Shown piece after piece: positions 8,369 to 17,683 of a DNA stretch of 64,000 bases; within the stretch, counting starts at the first letter, position 1, and each line of letters opens with the position of its first letter. A model generated the notes under the pieces. That model ran no database searches. It worked only from the letters and a program-made list of their open reading frames with translations, and had not been told where the DNA came from. A program made the translations under genes and the position numbers. The DNA lies in contig NZ_CP085335.1 of the NCBI RefSeq assembly GCF_020618475.1, forward strand, positions 930,001 through 994,000, given 5' to 3'. This DNA comes from Haladaptatus halobius (lineage in GTDB: Archaea; Halobacteriota; Halobacteria; Halobacteriales; Haladaptataceae).

Positions 8369-8712
8369 TCAATCTTTGGTCGGCGTCACCGACGGAACGT
8401 CGTAGCCGGACGCGATATCGTTCACGTGTCGATAGAGCGATTCGTAGTCGTGTCCGCCGGGTCGTTGGTCGAGACTGGCGAATACGCCGACGTTCCGTTC
8501 GTCGTCCGCGAAGAACATCCGAAACTGCTCGAAATCGCCGAACCCTCGAACCGTGTATTGGTAGAAAGCGCAGCAACTGGTCGTACGTGTCCCGAGTGAT
8601 GAACCCGATTCGCTCGTTATCGACGTATTTCCCGACGTCTATATCTTCGAGTTTCGCGGCGACGGTGGGGCGACTCGATTCGTGAGGTTTTACGCTCGTT
8701 CGCGCGTACCAT
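8369..8712 (-). pseudogene. Frameshifted hypothetical protein gene
   Basis: No single frame is open here. Joining frames gives a sensible haloarchaeal protein of about 114 residues: start MVRANERKTSR, then KLEDIDVGKYVDNERIGFIT, RDTYDQLLRFYQYTVRGF, FEQFRMFFADDERNVGVFA, and HDYESLYRHVNDIASGYD near the end. The two frame changes fall in homopolymers on the plus strand (GGGG at 8667-8670 and AAA at 8565-8567), each explained by one extra base. I do not recognise the family. The proposed start is only five bases from the divergent start of the next gene, which is tight, so a later start is possible. It is either a genuine decaying gene or one with assembly errors. Confidence 0.55.
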
Positions 8713-8717
8713 CGGGT

Positions 8718-8984
8718 ATGCCCAGACCGAAATCGGAGTTCGAGGAACTGTATCCGTGCGACTTCTACGAACCCGACGAACTGCTCGAACCGGATTCGAT
8801 GTACAGCGTCTACGAAATCGCACGTCTCTTGCAGGGTCTCGACCCGAACGCCGAGATCGACGTGGAAACCGAAGACATCCTGCTCGACTGGGCGATTCCG
8901 TGGATTATGGTCAACGCCGACGACCTCGTCGTCGCGGAACCCCCGAGCGAGGAGGAACCCGGCTACTACGGACTGAAGACATGA
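8718..8984 (+). CDS. DUF5827 family protein
   Basis: An 88-residue acidic soluble protein. The sequence FEELYPCDFYEPDELLEPD, then MYSVYEIARLLQGLDPNAEI and DILLDWAIPWIMVNADDLVV, matches what I recall of the haloarchaeal DUF5827 family, whose function is unknown. Start is the ATG at 8718; the upstream in-frame ATG at 8682 would add a basic, non-conserved extension. Its last codon overlaps the start of the next gene in an ATGA junction, which indicates translational coupling with the P-loop ATPase. Confidence 0.75.
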   Translation: MPRPKSEFEELYPCDFYEPDELLEPDSMYSVYEIARLLQGLDPNAEIDVETEDILLDWAIPWIMVNADDLVVAEPPSEEEPGYYGLKT

Positions 8985-9769
8985 CGATACTCGTCGCCGG
9001 AAGCGACCGGATCGATGCAGGGAAGACGACGTTCACGGTCGGTCTCCTCTCGCAGTTCGACGCCGTCGGGTTCAAGCCTCGCGCGGGCAACGACTTCTGG
9101 TTCGACCACGACGACGCCGCGACCGCGATCTCCGCGGGGCGACTGTACGGCAAGGACGCGACGCGACTCGCGGACGCGAGCGCGGGCGACCTCGCGCCCG
9201 AGGACGTGAACCCGGTTCACCGGCTCTGGCGGCCCGCACCGGGGAAAGGGCAAGGACTGCTCGGACAGGAACGTCGGGAGTTCCTCGTCGACCGCGTCGG
9301 TGAGACGTTCGTCGTGAACGGAACCGTCTCCCTTCCCGACCTCGTGTGCGAGCACCTTCCGCTCGTCGACGCCGTGACGGTCGAGTCGCTTCCCGAACTG
9401 AACGACCAGACCGAGCGACGCTACCTCCCCCACTTCCGGGCACTGGCGGAGCGAATCCGGAACGAAGACGGGGCGGTCGTGGAGTCGTACAGCGACATCG
9501 CCCGCCCGATTCATGGCGTCGAGTTCGGGACGGTCGCGGTCGTCGAACCCCGACGCGTCAGGGTGTACGACGGGGCGCGCTACCTGAAGGCCTGCGAATT
9601 CGCGGACGGCAGCGCGCGCGACGGAACGATGGAAAAGCGCGTCCAGGACGTGGTGAGCCTGCTTGACCCGCGCTCGACCCACGCCCTCGAACCGCTGACG
9701 AAAACCGAGCGCGACGACCCCGAGGAGATCGCGGCGGTCTACGAAACCGCCTACGAGGCGCTTCGGTAG
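8981..9769 (+). CDS. P-loop ATPase, haloarchaeal family
   Basis: A 262-residue protein beginning MTILVAGSDRIDAGKTTFTV, whose GSDRIDAGKTT stretch is a Walker A loop placed right at the N-terminus, as in dethiobiotin-synthetase-like and MobB-like ATPases. Later motifs include VNPVHRLWRPAPGKGQG, VVNGTVSLPDL and VTVESLPELN. No obvious DNA-binding or membrane part is visible. The ATG overlaps the stop of the DUF5827 gene by four bases, so the two proteins are probably made together and may work together. Annotated homologues are usually just called ATPase; no substrate can be assigned. Confidence 0.7.
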   Translation: MTILVAGSDRIDAGKTTFTVGLLSQFDAVGFKPRAGNDFWFDHDDAATAISAGRLYGKDATRLADASAGDLAPEDVNPVHRLWRPAPGKGQGLLGQERREFLVDRVGETFVVNGTVSLPDLVCEHLPLVDAVTVESLPELNDQTERRYLPHFRALAERIRNEDGAVVESYSDIARPIHGVEFGTVAVVEPRRVRVYDGARYLKACEFADGSARDGTMEKRVQDVVSLLDPRSTHALEPLTKTERDDPEEIAAVYETAYEALR

Positions 9770-9794
9770 CTGATTTCGAGGGGGTCGAATCGCG

Positions 9795-10373
9795 TCAGTA
9801 CATCCGCGCGGTCTGCGAGGCGAGTTCGATGTCGTGGTATGGGTTCGTCGTCACGCTCGGCCCGTGGCCGGTGTGCATCTCGCGCAGCTCCTCGTCCGCC
9901 GCGGCGAGCACGCGGTCGATGCTTCGGACGAGCGTCTCTCGGTCGCCCTCTTCGAGGTCGGTTCGCCCGAAACTCCCGTTCTGGAAGACGAGATCGCCGG
10001 CGAACAGCACACCCGCCGATTCGGAGTAGAAGCAGAGGTGGTCGTTTTTGTGCCCCGGCGTGTGGAGCGCGCGATAGTCGTCGTCGCCGAGCGCGACCGT
10101 CTCGTCGTCCTCGATTTCGACGTCGACGCCGTGCTGGTTCGCGTCGAAACCGAACGCTTCGACGTCGAAGGTGTCTTTCACCGTCTCGACGTTTCCGACG
10201 TGGTCCGGATGCGTGTGCGTGAGAACCACCGCGTCCAAACCGCCCGCCAGTTCCTCGACTCGGCCCACGGCGTCGAAGTTCGACCCCGTGTCCACGAGGA
10301 CGGTTCGCTCGCCGACTACGAGAAAGGCGTTGCTGGTGAACGACTGGACGCCCGACGCGATGTTACGAATCAT
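9795..10373 (-). CDS. MBL-fold metallo-hydrolase
   Basis: A 192-residue metallo-beta-lactamase-fold hydrolase. The zinc ligands are all visible: HTHPDHVGN near residue 54 (HxHxDH), HTPGHKNDHLCFY near 103, AGDLVFQNGSFGRTD near 122, and MHTGHGP near the C-terminus. The pattern and length fit the glyoxalase II / hydroxyacylglutathione hydrolase-like subgroup, though haloarchaea generally lack glutathione, so the natural thioester is unknown. The gene converges with the P-loop ATPase gene and lies 25 bases from it. Start is the ATG at 10373 (MIRNIASGVQSFTSNA). Confidence 0.85.
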   Translation of the reverse strand: MIRNIASGVQSFTSNAFLVVGERTVLVDTGSNFDAVGRVEELAGGLDAVVLTHTHPDHVGNVETVKDTFDVEAFGFDANQHGVDVEIEDDETVALGDDDYRALHTPGHKNDHLCFYSESAGVLFAGDLVFQNGSFGRTDLEEGDRETLVRSIDRVLAAADEELREMHTGHGPSVTTNPYHDIELASQTARMY

Positions 10374-10459
10374 GCCTCGGCGTAGGGGCGGGTGGGGCTT
10401 CCGGTTTTCGTTTGCATCGAGTAGACAGAACTATCTCCGCCACCTTCGAACGCCGACGC

Positions 10460-10957
10460 GTGAATCGTCGTCGGTTCCTCGAAGCCGGGGCGGTCGGCGC
10501 GCTCGCCACGACAGCGGGCTGTACGAAAGCGGTCGTCGGAACGAACCGAGGGAATGTCGTGGCGAAGGCGGTTCGCGGCGGCGGCGAGACGCTGGTCTCC
10601 GCCGGGCGGGACGGGGCAACGGCCCGCGACGACTATCCCGGCGACGTCAGCGCGAGAAACGTCTCTGTGAGCGACGGGGCGGCGAAGGAGCTCCGGCGAG
10701 CGTACGGAAACCCAACCTACGAAGTGACCATCGACCACTATCGGGTGGCGTGGCCGAACGACGCGAAGAAAGGCGAGCGAAAGCGGTACACCACCTATCG
10801 GTCGCTGTTCAATCGGATTCAGGTCGGCGACAGCGTGACCTTCCAGCCGGAGCCGACGAACACCGGCACCATCAGTTCCGTCTCCTGCATCGCGCCCGAC
10901 CGCGAATCGCTCTTGGTGCGGTGTTCGACCGGGAACGATGACGGCGCGCCGATGTAA
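10460..10957 (+). CDS. Tat-exported lipoprotein, unknown function
   Basis: Starting at the GTG at 10460, this 165-residue protein begins (M)NRRRFLEAGAVGALATT followed by AGC. The twin-arginine RRRFLE motif plus a lipobox-like Cys at about residue 21 predict export by the Tat pathway and lipid anchoring, the common route for haloarchaeal lipoproteins. The mature part contains RAYGNPTYEVTIDHYRV and VGDSVTFQPEPTNTG and has no family I recognise. An upstream ATG at 10412 in the same frame would bury the signal 16 residues in, so I prefer the GTG. It converges with the Lrp-type regulator one base away. Confidence 0.65.
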   Translation: MNRRRFLEAGAVGALATTAGCTKAVVGTNRGNVVAKAVRGGGETLVSAGRDGATARDDYPGDVSARNVSVSDGAAKELRRAYGNPTYEVTIDHYRVAWPNDAKKGERKRYTTYRSLFNRIQVGDSVTFQPEPTNTGTISSVSCIAPDRESLLVRCSTGNDDGAPM

Positions 10958-10958
10958 G

Positions 10959-11468
10959 TCACTCCTCGGCGAGTTCGTCCACGAGCGTATCGAGGCTGTA
11001 GCTCTGGAGCACGCGGTGGGAGTCTCGAAGCGTGGAGATGACGAACGTGGAGTTCGTTCGCTCGACCTCCTCGATGCTCTCGAAGTCGCTGATGAGTCGT
11101 TCGACCATCTCGCGCCCGGTGAGATGGGCGACCACGATGAAGTCCGTCTCGCCCATCGTGAAGTACGCCTGCGTGACGCCCTCGATGTCGAGTATCTTCT
11201 CGCCGAAATCCGCGTACGATCCCGTGTAGTCGGCGAACACCTCCACGACGACCGTGACGCCGAGTCCGAACGCTTCGAGGTCGATGTCGTAGAGATCGTT
11301 CTCGATGATGCCCGCGTCCCGGAGGTTGTTGAGTCGGTAGTGGATGGTGGAAACCGGAATCCCCGTCTCCTCGTGGAGTTTCTCGGGACTGCCGGTCTCC
11401 AGATCCGAGATCGCCTTGAGCAGGGTAACGTCGCGTTCGTCCATCGACTCGGTGTTGGGGAGTCCCAC
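10959..11468 (-). CDS. Lrp/AsnC family transcriptional regulator
   Basis: A 169-residue regulator. Residues about 8-65 form the AsnC-type winged helix-turn-helix (MDERDVTLLKAISDLETGSP, then TGIPVSTIHYRLNNLRDAGI). The rest is a RAM/AsnC ligand-binding domain with the usual pattern of ADYTGSYADFGEKIL and YFTMGETDFIVVAHL. Such proteins form octamers or dimers and respond to amino acids. The ATG at 11444 would give a shorter form starting at MDERDV, which is the commoner haloarchaeal start. It is divergent from a DMT transporter at 11650, which it may regulate across the shared 181-base promoter region. Confidence 0.88.
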   Translation of the reverse strand: MGLPNTESMDERDVTLLKAISDLETGSPEKLHEETGIPVSTIHYRLNNLRDAGIIENDLYDIDLEAFGLGVTVVVEVFADYTGSYADFGEKILDIEGVTQAYFTMGETDFIVVAHLTGREMVERLISDFESIEEVERTNSTFVISTLRDSHRVLQSYSLDTLVDELAEE

Positions 11469-11649
11469 TACTTAATCCCTGTATTTCGATCAGGACGAGA
11501 GGGAGACGGACGTCGGATGCGCTCGCACGGCGGATCGGTTTGGAGCGAGATCCCATTCTCCGCTCGAAATCCGACTGAGATGCAGTGTCAAACGAATCTG
11601 TTGTAGAAGGATTTAACAACCGGCAACGGATAGGCTTGGATAGAAATCC

Positions 11650-12594
11650 ATGTTACGGTCTAAATATAGCGGATTACTCCCACTGAATGGGGTGATGTTC
11701 GTACTGCTCGCTATCTTCTGGGGTGCCTCGTTCGTCTTCATCGACGTCGGGCTTCGCTACTTCCCGCCCCTCCTGTTCGCGGCCATCCGGTACGACGTGG
11801 CCGGACTGGTCATCCTCGGCTACGCCGCGGTCGCGACCGACCGCTGGCGACCTCGGAGTCGAGCGGACGTGCTGGCGGTAGCGACCGTCGGCGCGTTCGT
11901 CATCGCGGGCCATCACAGCCTGCTCTACCTCGGACAGCAACACGTCCCCGGCGCGCTCGCGGCGGTCGTCGTCAGCCTCTCGCCGGTGCTCACCGCCGTC
12001 TTCGCCAGCGGGCTTCTCGCGGACGAGCGCGTCACGCCCCTCGGCGTCGTCGGGTTCGCTTGCGGCGTCGTGGGCGTCGCCATTGTCGCCGACCCGAACC
12101 CGGCGGATATCCTCGCGACCGACGTGCTCGGCATCGCGCTCGTCTTCCTCGGCGCGGCGAGTTTCGCTCTCGGTTCGGTGCTCGCCCGCCCGCTCCGAAC
12201 CGATATCTCCATCCCCGGATTACAGGGCTGGGCGATGGTGTTCGGGTCGGGACTCCTCCACGTAGTCAGCGTCGCTCGCGGGGAGTCCGCCGCCGCGATA
12301 CGCTGGTCGCTCCCCGCGGTCGCGTCGCTTTCTTACCTCACCCTCGTCTCCGGCGTGGTCGCGTTCCTGCTCTATTTCCACCTGTTAGACCGCATCGGCC
12401 CGACGGAACTCAACCTCGTCGGCTACCTCGAACCGGTCGTGGCCACGCTCCTCAGTTGGCTCCTGCTCGGCGAACTGGTGGCCGAGACGACCGTCATCGG
12501 CTTCGCCGCGATCTTCGTCGGCTTCGCCCTGTTGAAGCGGGACGCCCTGTTCGCGTTCGCGCGGTCGGTCTCACCGACCGCGCGGCGGGTCTGA
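11650..12594 (+). CDS. EamA/DMT family transporter
   Basis: A 314-residue integral membrane protein with ten predicted helices in two EamA repeats. The first begins MFVLLAIFWGASFVFIDVGL and contains FPPLLFAAIRYDVAGLVIL; the second contains ATDVLGIALVFLGAASFALG and ends in TVIGFAAIFVGFALLKRDAL. The motif GYLEPVVATLLSWLLLGE is typical of the second EamA domain. The family exports amino acids, nucleosides or other metabolites; the substrate here is not known. The divergent Lrp regulator makes amino-acid-linked export plausible. A ttaac promoter-like element lies near 11611. Confidence 0.86.
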   Translation: MLRSKYSGLLPLNGVMFVLLAIFWGASFVFIDVGLRYFPPLLFAAIRYDVAGLVILGYAAVATDRWRPRSRADVLAVATVGAFVIAGHHSLLYLGQQHVPGALAAVVVSLSPVLTAVFASGLLADERVTPLGVVGFACGVVGVAIVADPNPADILATDVLGIALVFLGAASFALGSVLARPLRTDISIPGLQGWAMVFGSGLLHVVSVARGESAAAIRWSLPAVASLSYLTLVSGVVAFLLYFHLLDRIGPTELNLVGYLEPVVATLLSWLLLGELVAETTVIGFAAIFVGFALLKRDALFAFARSVSPTARRV

Positions 12595-12634
12595 CCCCGC
12601 ATCACTTTTCGGGTTCCTCTTCCTACGCCTCCGC

Positions 12635-15600
12635 ATGGCAACACGCGACGCGGGCGAGACGGACGACCCGGCCCGCGACGACCGGGCGAACTACGACTAC
12701 CACTCCGACGACGTGGCGCGCCCCGGACTCGTCGCTGACCTCCGGAAGCGAGTCGAGGGCGAGGTGCGCTTCGACGAATACTCCCGGCAACTCTACGCGA
12801 CCGACGCGAGCGCCTACGAGGTGACGCCCATCGGCGTCGTTTTCCCGCGCTCGACGGCGGACGTGTCCGCGGTGATGGCCTACTGCGCGAAGCGCGAGAT
12901 TCCGGTGCTCCCGCGCGGAGGCGGCACCAGTTTGGCGGGGCAGTCCGTCAACGAGGCGGTTGTGCTCGATTTCACCCGCCACATGGACGCGCTGCTCGAC
13001 TTCGACCCCGAGGGTCGAACCGCGCGCGCCCAACCGGGCATCGTCCTCGGCGATCTGAACCGCGCGCTCGCCGACCGCGACCTGAAGTTCGCGCCCGACC
13101 CCGCGTGGGGCGACAAGAGCGCCCTCGGCGGCGCGATCGGCAACAACTCGACGGGAGCGCACTCGCTGAAGTACGGGAAGACGGACGCCTACGTCGAGGA
13201 GTGCGAGGTGGTGCTCGCGGACGGAACGGTGACGCGATTCGGCGAGGTGACGATAGACGAACTGCGCGAGGCGGCGGACGGAGACTCCCTGGAGGCGGAA
13301 ATCTACGCCGAAATCCTGCGAATCGTCGACGAGGAAACCGAAGCGGTTCACGACGCGTTCCCGCAACTCAAGCGCAACGTCTCGGGGTACAACCTCGACA
13401 GACTGGTCGAAGAGGCCGACGACGGTTCGGTCAACCTCGCGCGCCTCCTCGCCGGAAGCGAGGGGACGTTGGCTATCGTCACGGAAGCCACGGTGAGCCT
13501 CGAACCCGTCCCCGAGACGAAGTCGATGGCGCTCCTGACCTACGGGAGTCTGAACGCCGCGATGGAGGACGTGGCACCCATCCTCGACCACGACCCCGCG
13601 GCGGTCGAGGTGCTGGACGACGTGCTCGTCTCGCTCGCCCGCGACACCGAGGAGTTCCGCGACGTGGTGGAGATGCTGCCCGAGGGAACCGACTCCGTCC
13701 TCCTCGTGGAGTTCTACGCAGAGGACGACGAGGACGGGCGCGAAAAGGTCGCTCGCCTCCGGAACGACCGCGAGGGTAACCGGGCGCTCGCCGCGATGGA
13801 GGCCCACGACGAGGCCGAACGCGCCCGATTCTGGAAGCTCCGGAAGTCCGGTCTCCCCATCCTGCTCTCGCGGACGACCGACGCGAAACACATCTCGTTC
13901 ATCGAGGACGCCGCGGTGCCGCCCGAGAACTTGCCGGAGTACGTCGCGGAGTTCCAGCAGGTGCTCGAAGAGAACGACACCTTCGCCAGCGTCTACGCCC
14001 ACGCCGGACCGGGGTGTCTGCACGTCCGCCCGCTCATCGACACGAAGAGTCCGGCGGGGGTGAACCAGATGGAGGCCATCGCCGACGGCGTGACCGACCT
14101 CGTGGTGGAGTACGGCGGGAGCGTCTCGGGCGAGCACGGCGACGGGCGCGCGCGAACGCAGTGGAACCGGAAGCTGTACGGCGAGCGCGTCTGGAACATC
14201 TTCCGCGATCTGAAATCCGCCTTCGACCCCGACTGGTTGCTGAATCCGGGGCAGGTGTGCGGCGACGTGAGCGTGACCGAGAACCTCCGATTCTCGCCGG
14301 ATTACGGGTTCGATGCGGGGTTCGACCCGGCGCTGAACTGGGAGAACGAGAACGGCTTTCAGGGGATGGTCGAACTCTGTCACGGCTGCGGCGGCTGTCG
14401 CGGCGGGCAGGAGACCACCGGGGGGGTGATGTGCCCGACCTACCGCGCCGCCGACGAGGAGATAACGAGCACCCGCGGCCGGGCGAACATGCTCCGGCAG
14501 GCGATGAGCGGGAGCCTGCCGGACGACGAGCAGTTCGACGTGGAGTTCATGCACGAGGTGATGGAGCTCTGCATCGGCTGTAAGGGCTGCGCCCGCGACT
14601 GTCCCTCGGAAGTCGATATGGCGAAGCTGAAAGCCGAAATCGAACACGAGTACCACCAACGTCACGGGGCGAGTCTGCGCGACTGGCTCTTTGCGCACAT
14701 CGGGCGACTGTCGGCGCTCGGGAGCACCCTCGCGCCGCTGTCGAACTGGGCGACGAAGCTTCCGGGGTCGCGCACCCTCGCCGAGAAGACCGTCGGCATC
14801 GCCAGCGAGCGAAGCCTGCCGACGTTCCACCGCGAGAGCCTCGAAGACTGGTTCGAGGAGCGCGGTGCTCGCGTCGCGGAGGAGGACGCCGACCGGCGCG
14901 TCCTCCTTTTTCCGGACACCTACACGAACTACAACCACCCTGAGGCCGGAAAGGCGGCCGTTCGGGTGCTCGAAGCCGCAGGCGTCCACGTCCGACTACC
15001 GGACGGTGTCACCGCGAGCGGTCGGCCCGCCCACTCCAAGGGCTTTCTCGACAGAGCGCGCGGACAAGCAGAGCGCAACGTCGCGACGCTGGCACCCTTC
15101 GTCCGAGACGGGTGGGACGTGGTCGTGGTCGAACCCTCCGACGCGGTGATGTTCCAGTCTGACTACCTCGATCTGCTCCCCGCGAGCGAGGAATCGGGAT
15201 CGTCGAGCGGCCAGTACGCCGAACCTCGCTCCGCCGACCCGGAAGCGGGTGGTATCCGAACCGAAGTCGAACGCCTCGCGGCGAACACCTACGGCGTCTG
15301 TGAGTACCTCGACACCTTCGACTTCGACCTCCCCTTCGACGGGAGCGGGTCGCTCACCTACCACGGTCACTGCCACCAGAAGGCGACGAAGAAAGATCAC
15401 CACGCGGTCGGCGTCCTCCGGCGCGCGGGTTACGAGGTGGACGCCCTCGATTCCGGCTGTTGTGGAATGGCGGGGAGTTTCGGCTACGAGGCCGAGCACT
15501 ACTCGATGAGCAGGGCGATCGGGTCGATACTCTTCGACCAAGTGGACGCCAGCGACAGGGACACCGTCGTCGCCCCCGGCGCGTCCTGCCGAACGCAGCT

Positions 15601-15664
15601 CGGCGACTGGCAGGGGGAGGAACCGCCACATCCCATCGAGAAAGTCGCCGACGCGCTTCGGTAG
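12635..15664 (+). CDS. FAD-linked oxidase / Fe-S dehydrogenase (D-lactate or 2-hydroxyacid dehydrogenase type)
   Basis: This 1009-residue protein joins three modules. Residues about 55-280 are a PCMH-type FAD-binding domain (PVLPRGGGTSLAGQSVNEAV, GGAIGNNSTGAHSLKYGK). Next comes the FAD-oxidase C-terminal domain with VYAHAGPGCLHVRP and GEHGDGRART. From about residue 575 there is a ferredoxin-like region with cysteine clusters (CHGCGGCRGG, CIGCKGCARDCP), then CCG-type domains (YHGHCHQKA, DSGCCGMAGSFGY). The layout is that of D-lactate/D-2-hydroxyglutarate dehydrogenases that pass electrons through Fe-S clusters. Substrate is uncertain. An FNR-type reductase gene follows 61 bases later and may form an electron-transfer unit with it. 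Confidence 0.88.
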   Translation: MATRDAGETDDPARDDRANYDYHSDDVARPGLVADLRKRVEGEVRFDEYSRQLYATDASAYEVTPIGVVFPRSTADVSAVMAYCAKREIPVLPRGGGTSLAGQSVNEAVVLDFTRHMDALLDFDPEGRTARAQPGIVLGDLNRALADRDLKFAPDPAWGDKSALGGAIGNNSTGAHSLKYGKTDAYVEECEVVLADGTVTRFGEVTIDELREAADGDSLEAEIYAEILRIVDEETEAVHDAFPQLKRNVSGYNLDRLVEEADDGSVNLARLLAGSEGTLAIVTEATVSLEPVPETKSMALLTYGSLNAAMEDVAPILDHDPAAVEVLDDVLVSLARDTEEFRDVVEMLPEGTDSVLLVEFYAEDDEDGREKVARLRNDREGNRALAAMEAHDEAERARFWKLRKSGLPILLSRTTDAKHISFIEDAAVPPENLPEYVAEFQQVLEENDTFASVYAHAGPGCLHVRPLIDTKSPAGVNQMEAIADGVTDLVVEYGGSVSGEHGDGRARTQWNRKLYGERVWNIFRDLKSAFDPDWLLNPGQVCGDVSVTENLRFSPDYGFDAGFDPALNWENENGFQGMVELCHGCGGCRGGQETTGGVMCPTYRAADEEITSTRGRANMLRQAMSGSLPDDEQFDVEFMHEVMELCIGCKGCARDCPSEVDMAKLKAEIEHEYHQRHGASLRDWLFAHIGRLSALGSTLAPLSNWATKLPGSRTLAEKTVGIASERSLPTFHRESLEDWFEERGARVAEEDADRRVLLFPDTYTNYNHPEAGKAAVRVLEAAGVHVRLPDGVTASGRPAHSKGFLDRARGQAERNVATLAPFVRDGWDVVVVEPSDAVMFQSDYLDLLPASEESGSSSGQYAEPRSADPEAGGIRTEVERLAANTYGVCEYLDTFDFDLPFDGSGSLTYHGHCHQKATKKDHHAVGVLRRAGYEVDALDSGCCGMAGSFGYEAEHYSMSRAIGSILFDQVDASDRDTVVAPGASCRTQLGDWQGEEPPHPIEKVADALR

Positions 15665-15725
15665 TGCGCTCCGATAGGCGAGAAACGTTTTGTCGGTCGT
15701 CTCCGTCACTCTAAGCAGACCGGCC

Positions 15726-16772
15726 ATGAAGGTTCCACCTCAGCACTCACAACACGAACGGGCCGAGGAGTTGCCGCTGATGACGGACTCGGCGACGGTC
15801 GCTGACGTCGGACACATGGGCCACAACCGCACCGAGGAAGTCGTCGAGCGCGTCGCCGACCTGCTCAGGGGACGCGGGCACGACGAGTGGGTCGAGCGCG
15901 TCGAACGCCCCACGGCGAACGACGTCGACTGGGACGAACTGGATTCCCTGCTGGAGGACGAGGAGGGTGGTCACGAACGTCTCTACACCATGCTCTCGTC
16001 ACTGAAAGCGCGGTACGACCGCGCGTACCCGACCCTTCTCACGGCGCGAATCGACGTCGAAAACGGGTTCGGTTTCACCCCCGGCCAGTACGTCACGGTT
16101 CGCTACCGGCGAACGCCGCGACCGTACTCAGTCGCCAGTTCGCCGAACAAAGACGCGCTCGAATTCTGCGTGCGGCGCGTTCCGCAGGGGCGACTCACGA
16201 CGAAGCTGTTCGGCGACCTCTCGACAGGCGACGAGGTGACGGTTCGCGGGCCGAACGGGGATTTCGTCCTCGAAGAGCCGTCCGGGCGCGACATGGCGTT
16301 TCTCGCCACCGGAACCGGCGTCGCGCCGCTTCGGAGCATGATTCGGTACACGTTCGAGGAGGGCCGAGACGAGGTCGGCGGCGACCGACGCGACCTGTGG
16401 CTGTTCCTCGGCGCGACGTGGAAAGACGACCTACCGTACCGCGAGGAGTTCCGCGAACTGGCCGACGAACACGACAATTTCCACTTCGTCCCGACCTGCT
16501 CGCGCGAGGAGTATCTCACCGACTGGGAGGGCGAGACCGACTACGTCCAGCAGACGCTCGTGAAGTATCTCGCTGGGGATGCGGCGACCGACCTCCCGGA
16601 CGAAATCATCGAGTTCGCGGATGACCCGGCGTACGACATCGATGCGCGAATCGTCCCGGAAGAACTGGAAGTATACGCCTGCGGCGTCAACGCGATGGTG
16701 TCACGACTCGCCGGAACCGCGCGCACACTTGGCGTTCCGAACGAACACGTCCAGTACGAGGGGTACGGATAG
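15726..16772 (+). CDS. FNR-type FAD/NAD(P)-dependent oxidoreductase
   Basis: A 348-residue flavoprotein of the ferredoxin-NADP reductase superfamily. An N-terminal region of about 90 residues has no match I recognise (DVGHMGHNRTEEVVERVADL). Then comes the FAD domain with RPYSVASSPNKDALEFCVRR, the RxYS flavin motif, and GPNGDFVLEE. The NAD(P) domain has FLATGTGVAPLRSM and ends with YACGVNAMVSRL and a short tail. There is no 2Fe-2S domain. The start at 15726 follows the Fe-S dehydrogenase gene closely on the same strand, suggesting co-transcription and electron flow between the two; the partner is inferred from position. Confidence 0.82.
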   Translation: MKVPPQHSQHERAEELPLMTDSATVADVGHMGHNRTEEVVERVADLLRGRGHDEWVERVERPTANDVDWDELDSLLEDEEGGHERLYTMLSSLKARYDRAYPTLLTARIDVENGFGFTPGQYVTVRYRRTPRPYSVASSPNKDALEFCVRRVPQGRLTTKLFGDLSTGDEVTVRGPNGDFVLEEPSGRDMAFLATGTGVAPLRSMIRYTFEEGRDEVGGDRRDLWLFLGATWKDDLPYREEFRELADEHDNFHFVPTCSREEYLTDWEGETDYVQQTLVKYLAGDAATDLPDEIIEFADDPAYDIDARIVPEELEVYACGVNAMVSRLAGTARTLGVPNEHVQYEGYG

Positions 16773-16841
16773 GAAGGGTACGGAGCGAAAGAGTACGGTT
16801 GGGAGATAGCGACGAGAAGCGATACTGGATAGGAAGAACGG

Positions 16842-17582
16842 TCAGAAGTGGGCGAACTTGTCGCGCCGATATATGTCGAGTTCGCTGACCGTCGCCACCT
16901 CCTGTCGCGCCGCGAACGCGATAGCAGCGGCGACCTCCTCCGGTTCGGTCACGCTTCCGGGGTCGAACCGGTCGGCGAACGATTCACCGTGCTCCGACCC
17001 GAACTCGGTGCGAACTTCGGACGGATTGACGACCGTTATCGCCACGCCGTCCTCGCCGACCTGCCCTTCGAGGCTGTGAGCGAACCCGCGAACCCACCAC
17101 TTCGTCGCAGCGTAGACGGGATTGAAAGGTCGGGGATACTGGCCCGCGAAGCTTCCGAGAAATATCAGGTTGCCCGACGACTCGCGGAGATGCGGGAGCG
17201 CCGCCCGCGCAGCGAAGAAGACGCCGTCCACGTTCGTCTCCTGCATCGTCCGGAACTCGTTGGTTGAGAGATCTTCGACCGTGTCGCCGCGCGCTAACCC
17301 CGCGTTGTTCACCAGCACGTCGAGGCCGCCGAACGCGGAGACCGTCTCTTCGACCATCGACGCTACGTCGTCTTCGTCGCGCACGTCGGTCGGGCTGACG
17401 AGCGTCTCCGTGCCGTACTTCGATTCGAGCGACTCCGCGAGGTTGGTCAGTTTCGATTCGCGGCGCGCCGCGAGCGCGACGCGCGCACCGTCGCGGGCCA
17501 GCGCGTGCGCGGTCGCCCGTCCGATGCCCGAACTCGCGCCCGTCACCAGCGCGCACTTTCCGGAAAGCGGTGTCTCCGCCAT
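16842..17582 (-). CDS. SDR family oxidoreductase
   Basis: A 246-residue classical short-chain dehydrogenase/reductase. The cofactor loop VTGASSGIGRATAHAL is near the N-terminus, the NNAG motif lies in DVLVNNAGLARGD near residue 92, and the catalytic pair is in FNPVYAATKWWVRG (Tyr-x3-Lys, though the middle residues AAT are normal for the family). RRES after the second strand suggests NADP preference. Substrate unknown. It is convergent with the FNR-type reductase gene and divergent from the amidohydrolase gene 102 bases away. Confidence 0.88.
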   Translation of the reverse strand: MAETPLSGKCALVTGASSGIGRATAHALARDGARVALAARRESKLTNLAESLESKYGTETLVSPTDVRDEDDVASMVEETVSAFGGLDVLVNNAGLARGDTVEDLSTNEFRTMQETNVDGVFFAARAALPHLRESSGNLIFLGSFAGQYPRPFNPVYAATKWWVRGFAHSLEGQVGEDGVAITVVNPSEVRTEFGSEHGESFADRFDPGSVTEPEEVAAAIAFAARQEVATVSELDIYRRDKFAHF

Positions 17583-17683
17583 ACGTCCGCGTTCGCCCTT
17601 GGGCGTGTTCGCTCTTTTGCCCGCGATTTGCTCCTCCTGCCGCGACCCCGACAGTTATCTCCCCGGCGCGTCTCACGCCAGCC

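Noticed and set aside
12623..14989. Very long minus-strand open frame of 788 codons opposite the Fe-S dehydrogenase
   Set aside because: It mirrors the third-position GC of the real gene on the other strand and has no domain motif; long antisense frames are common in GC-rich genomes.
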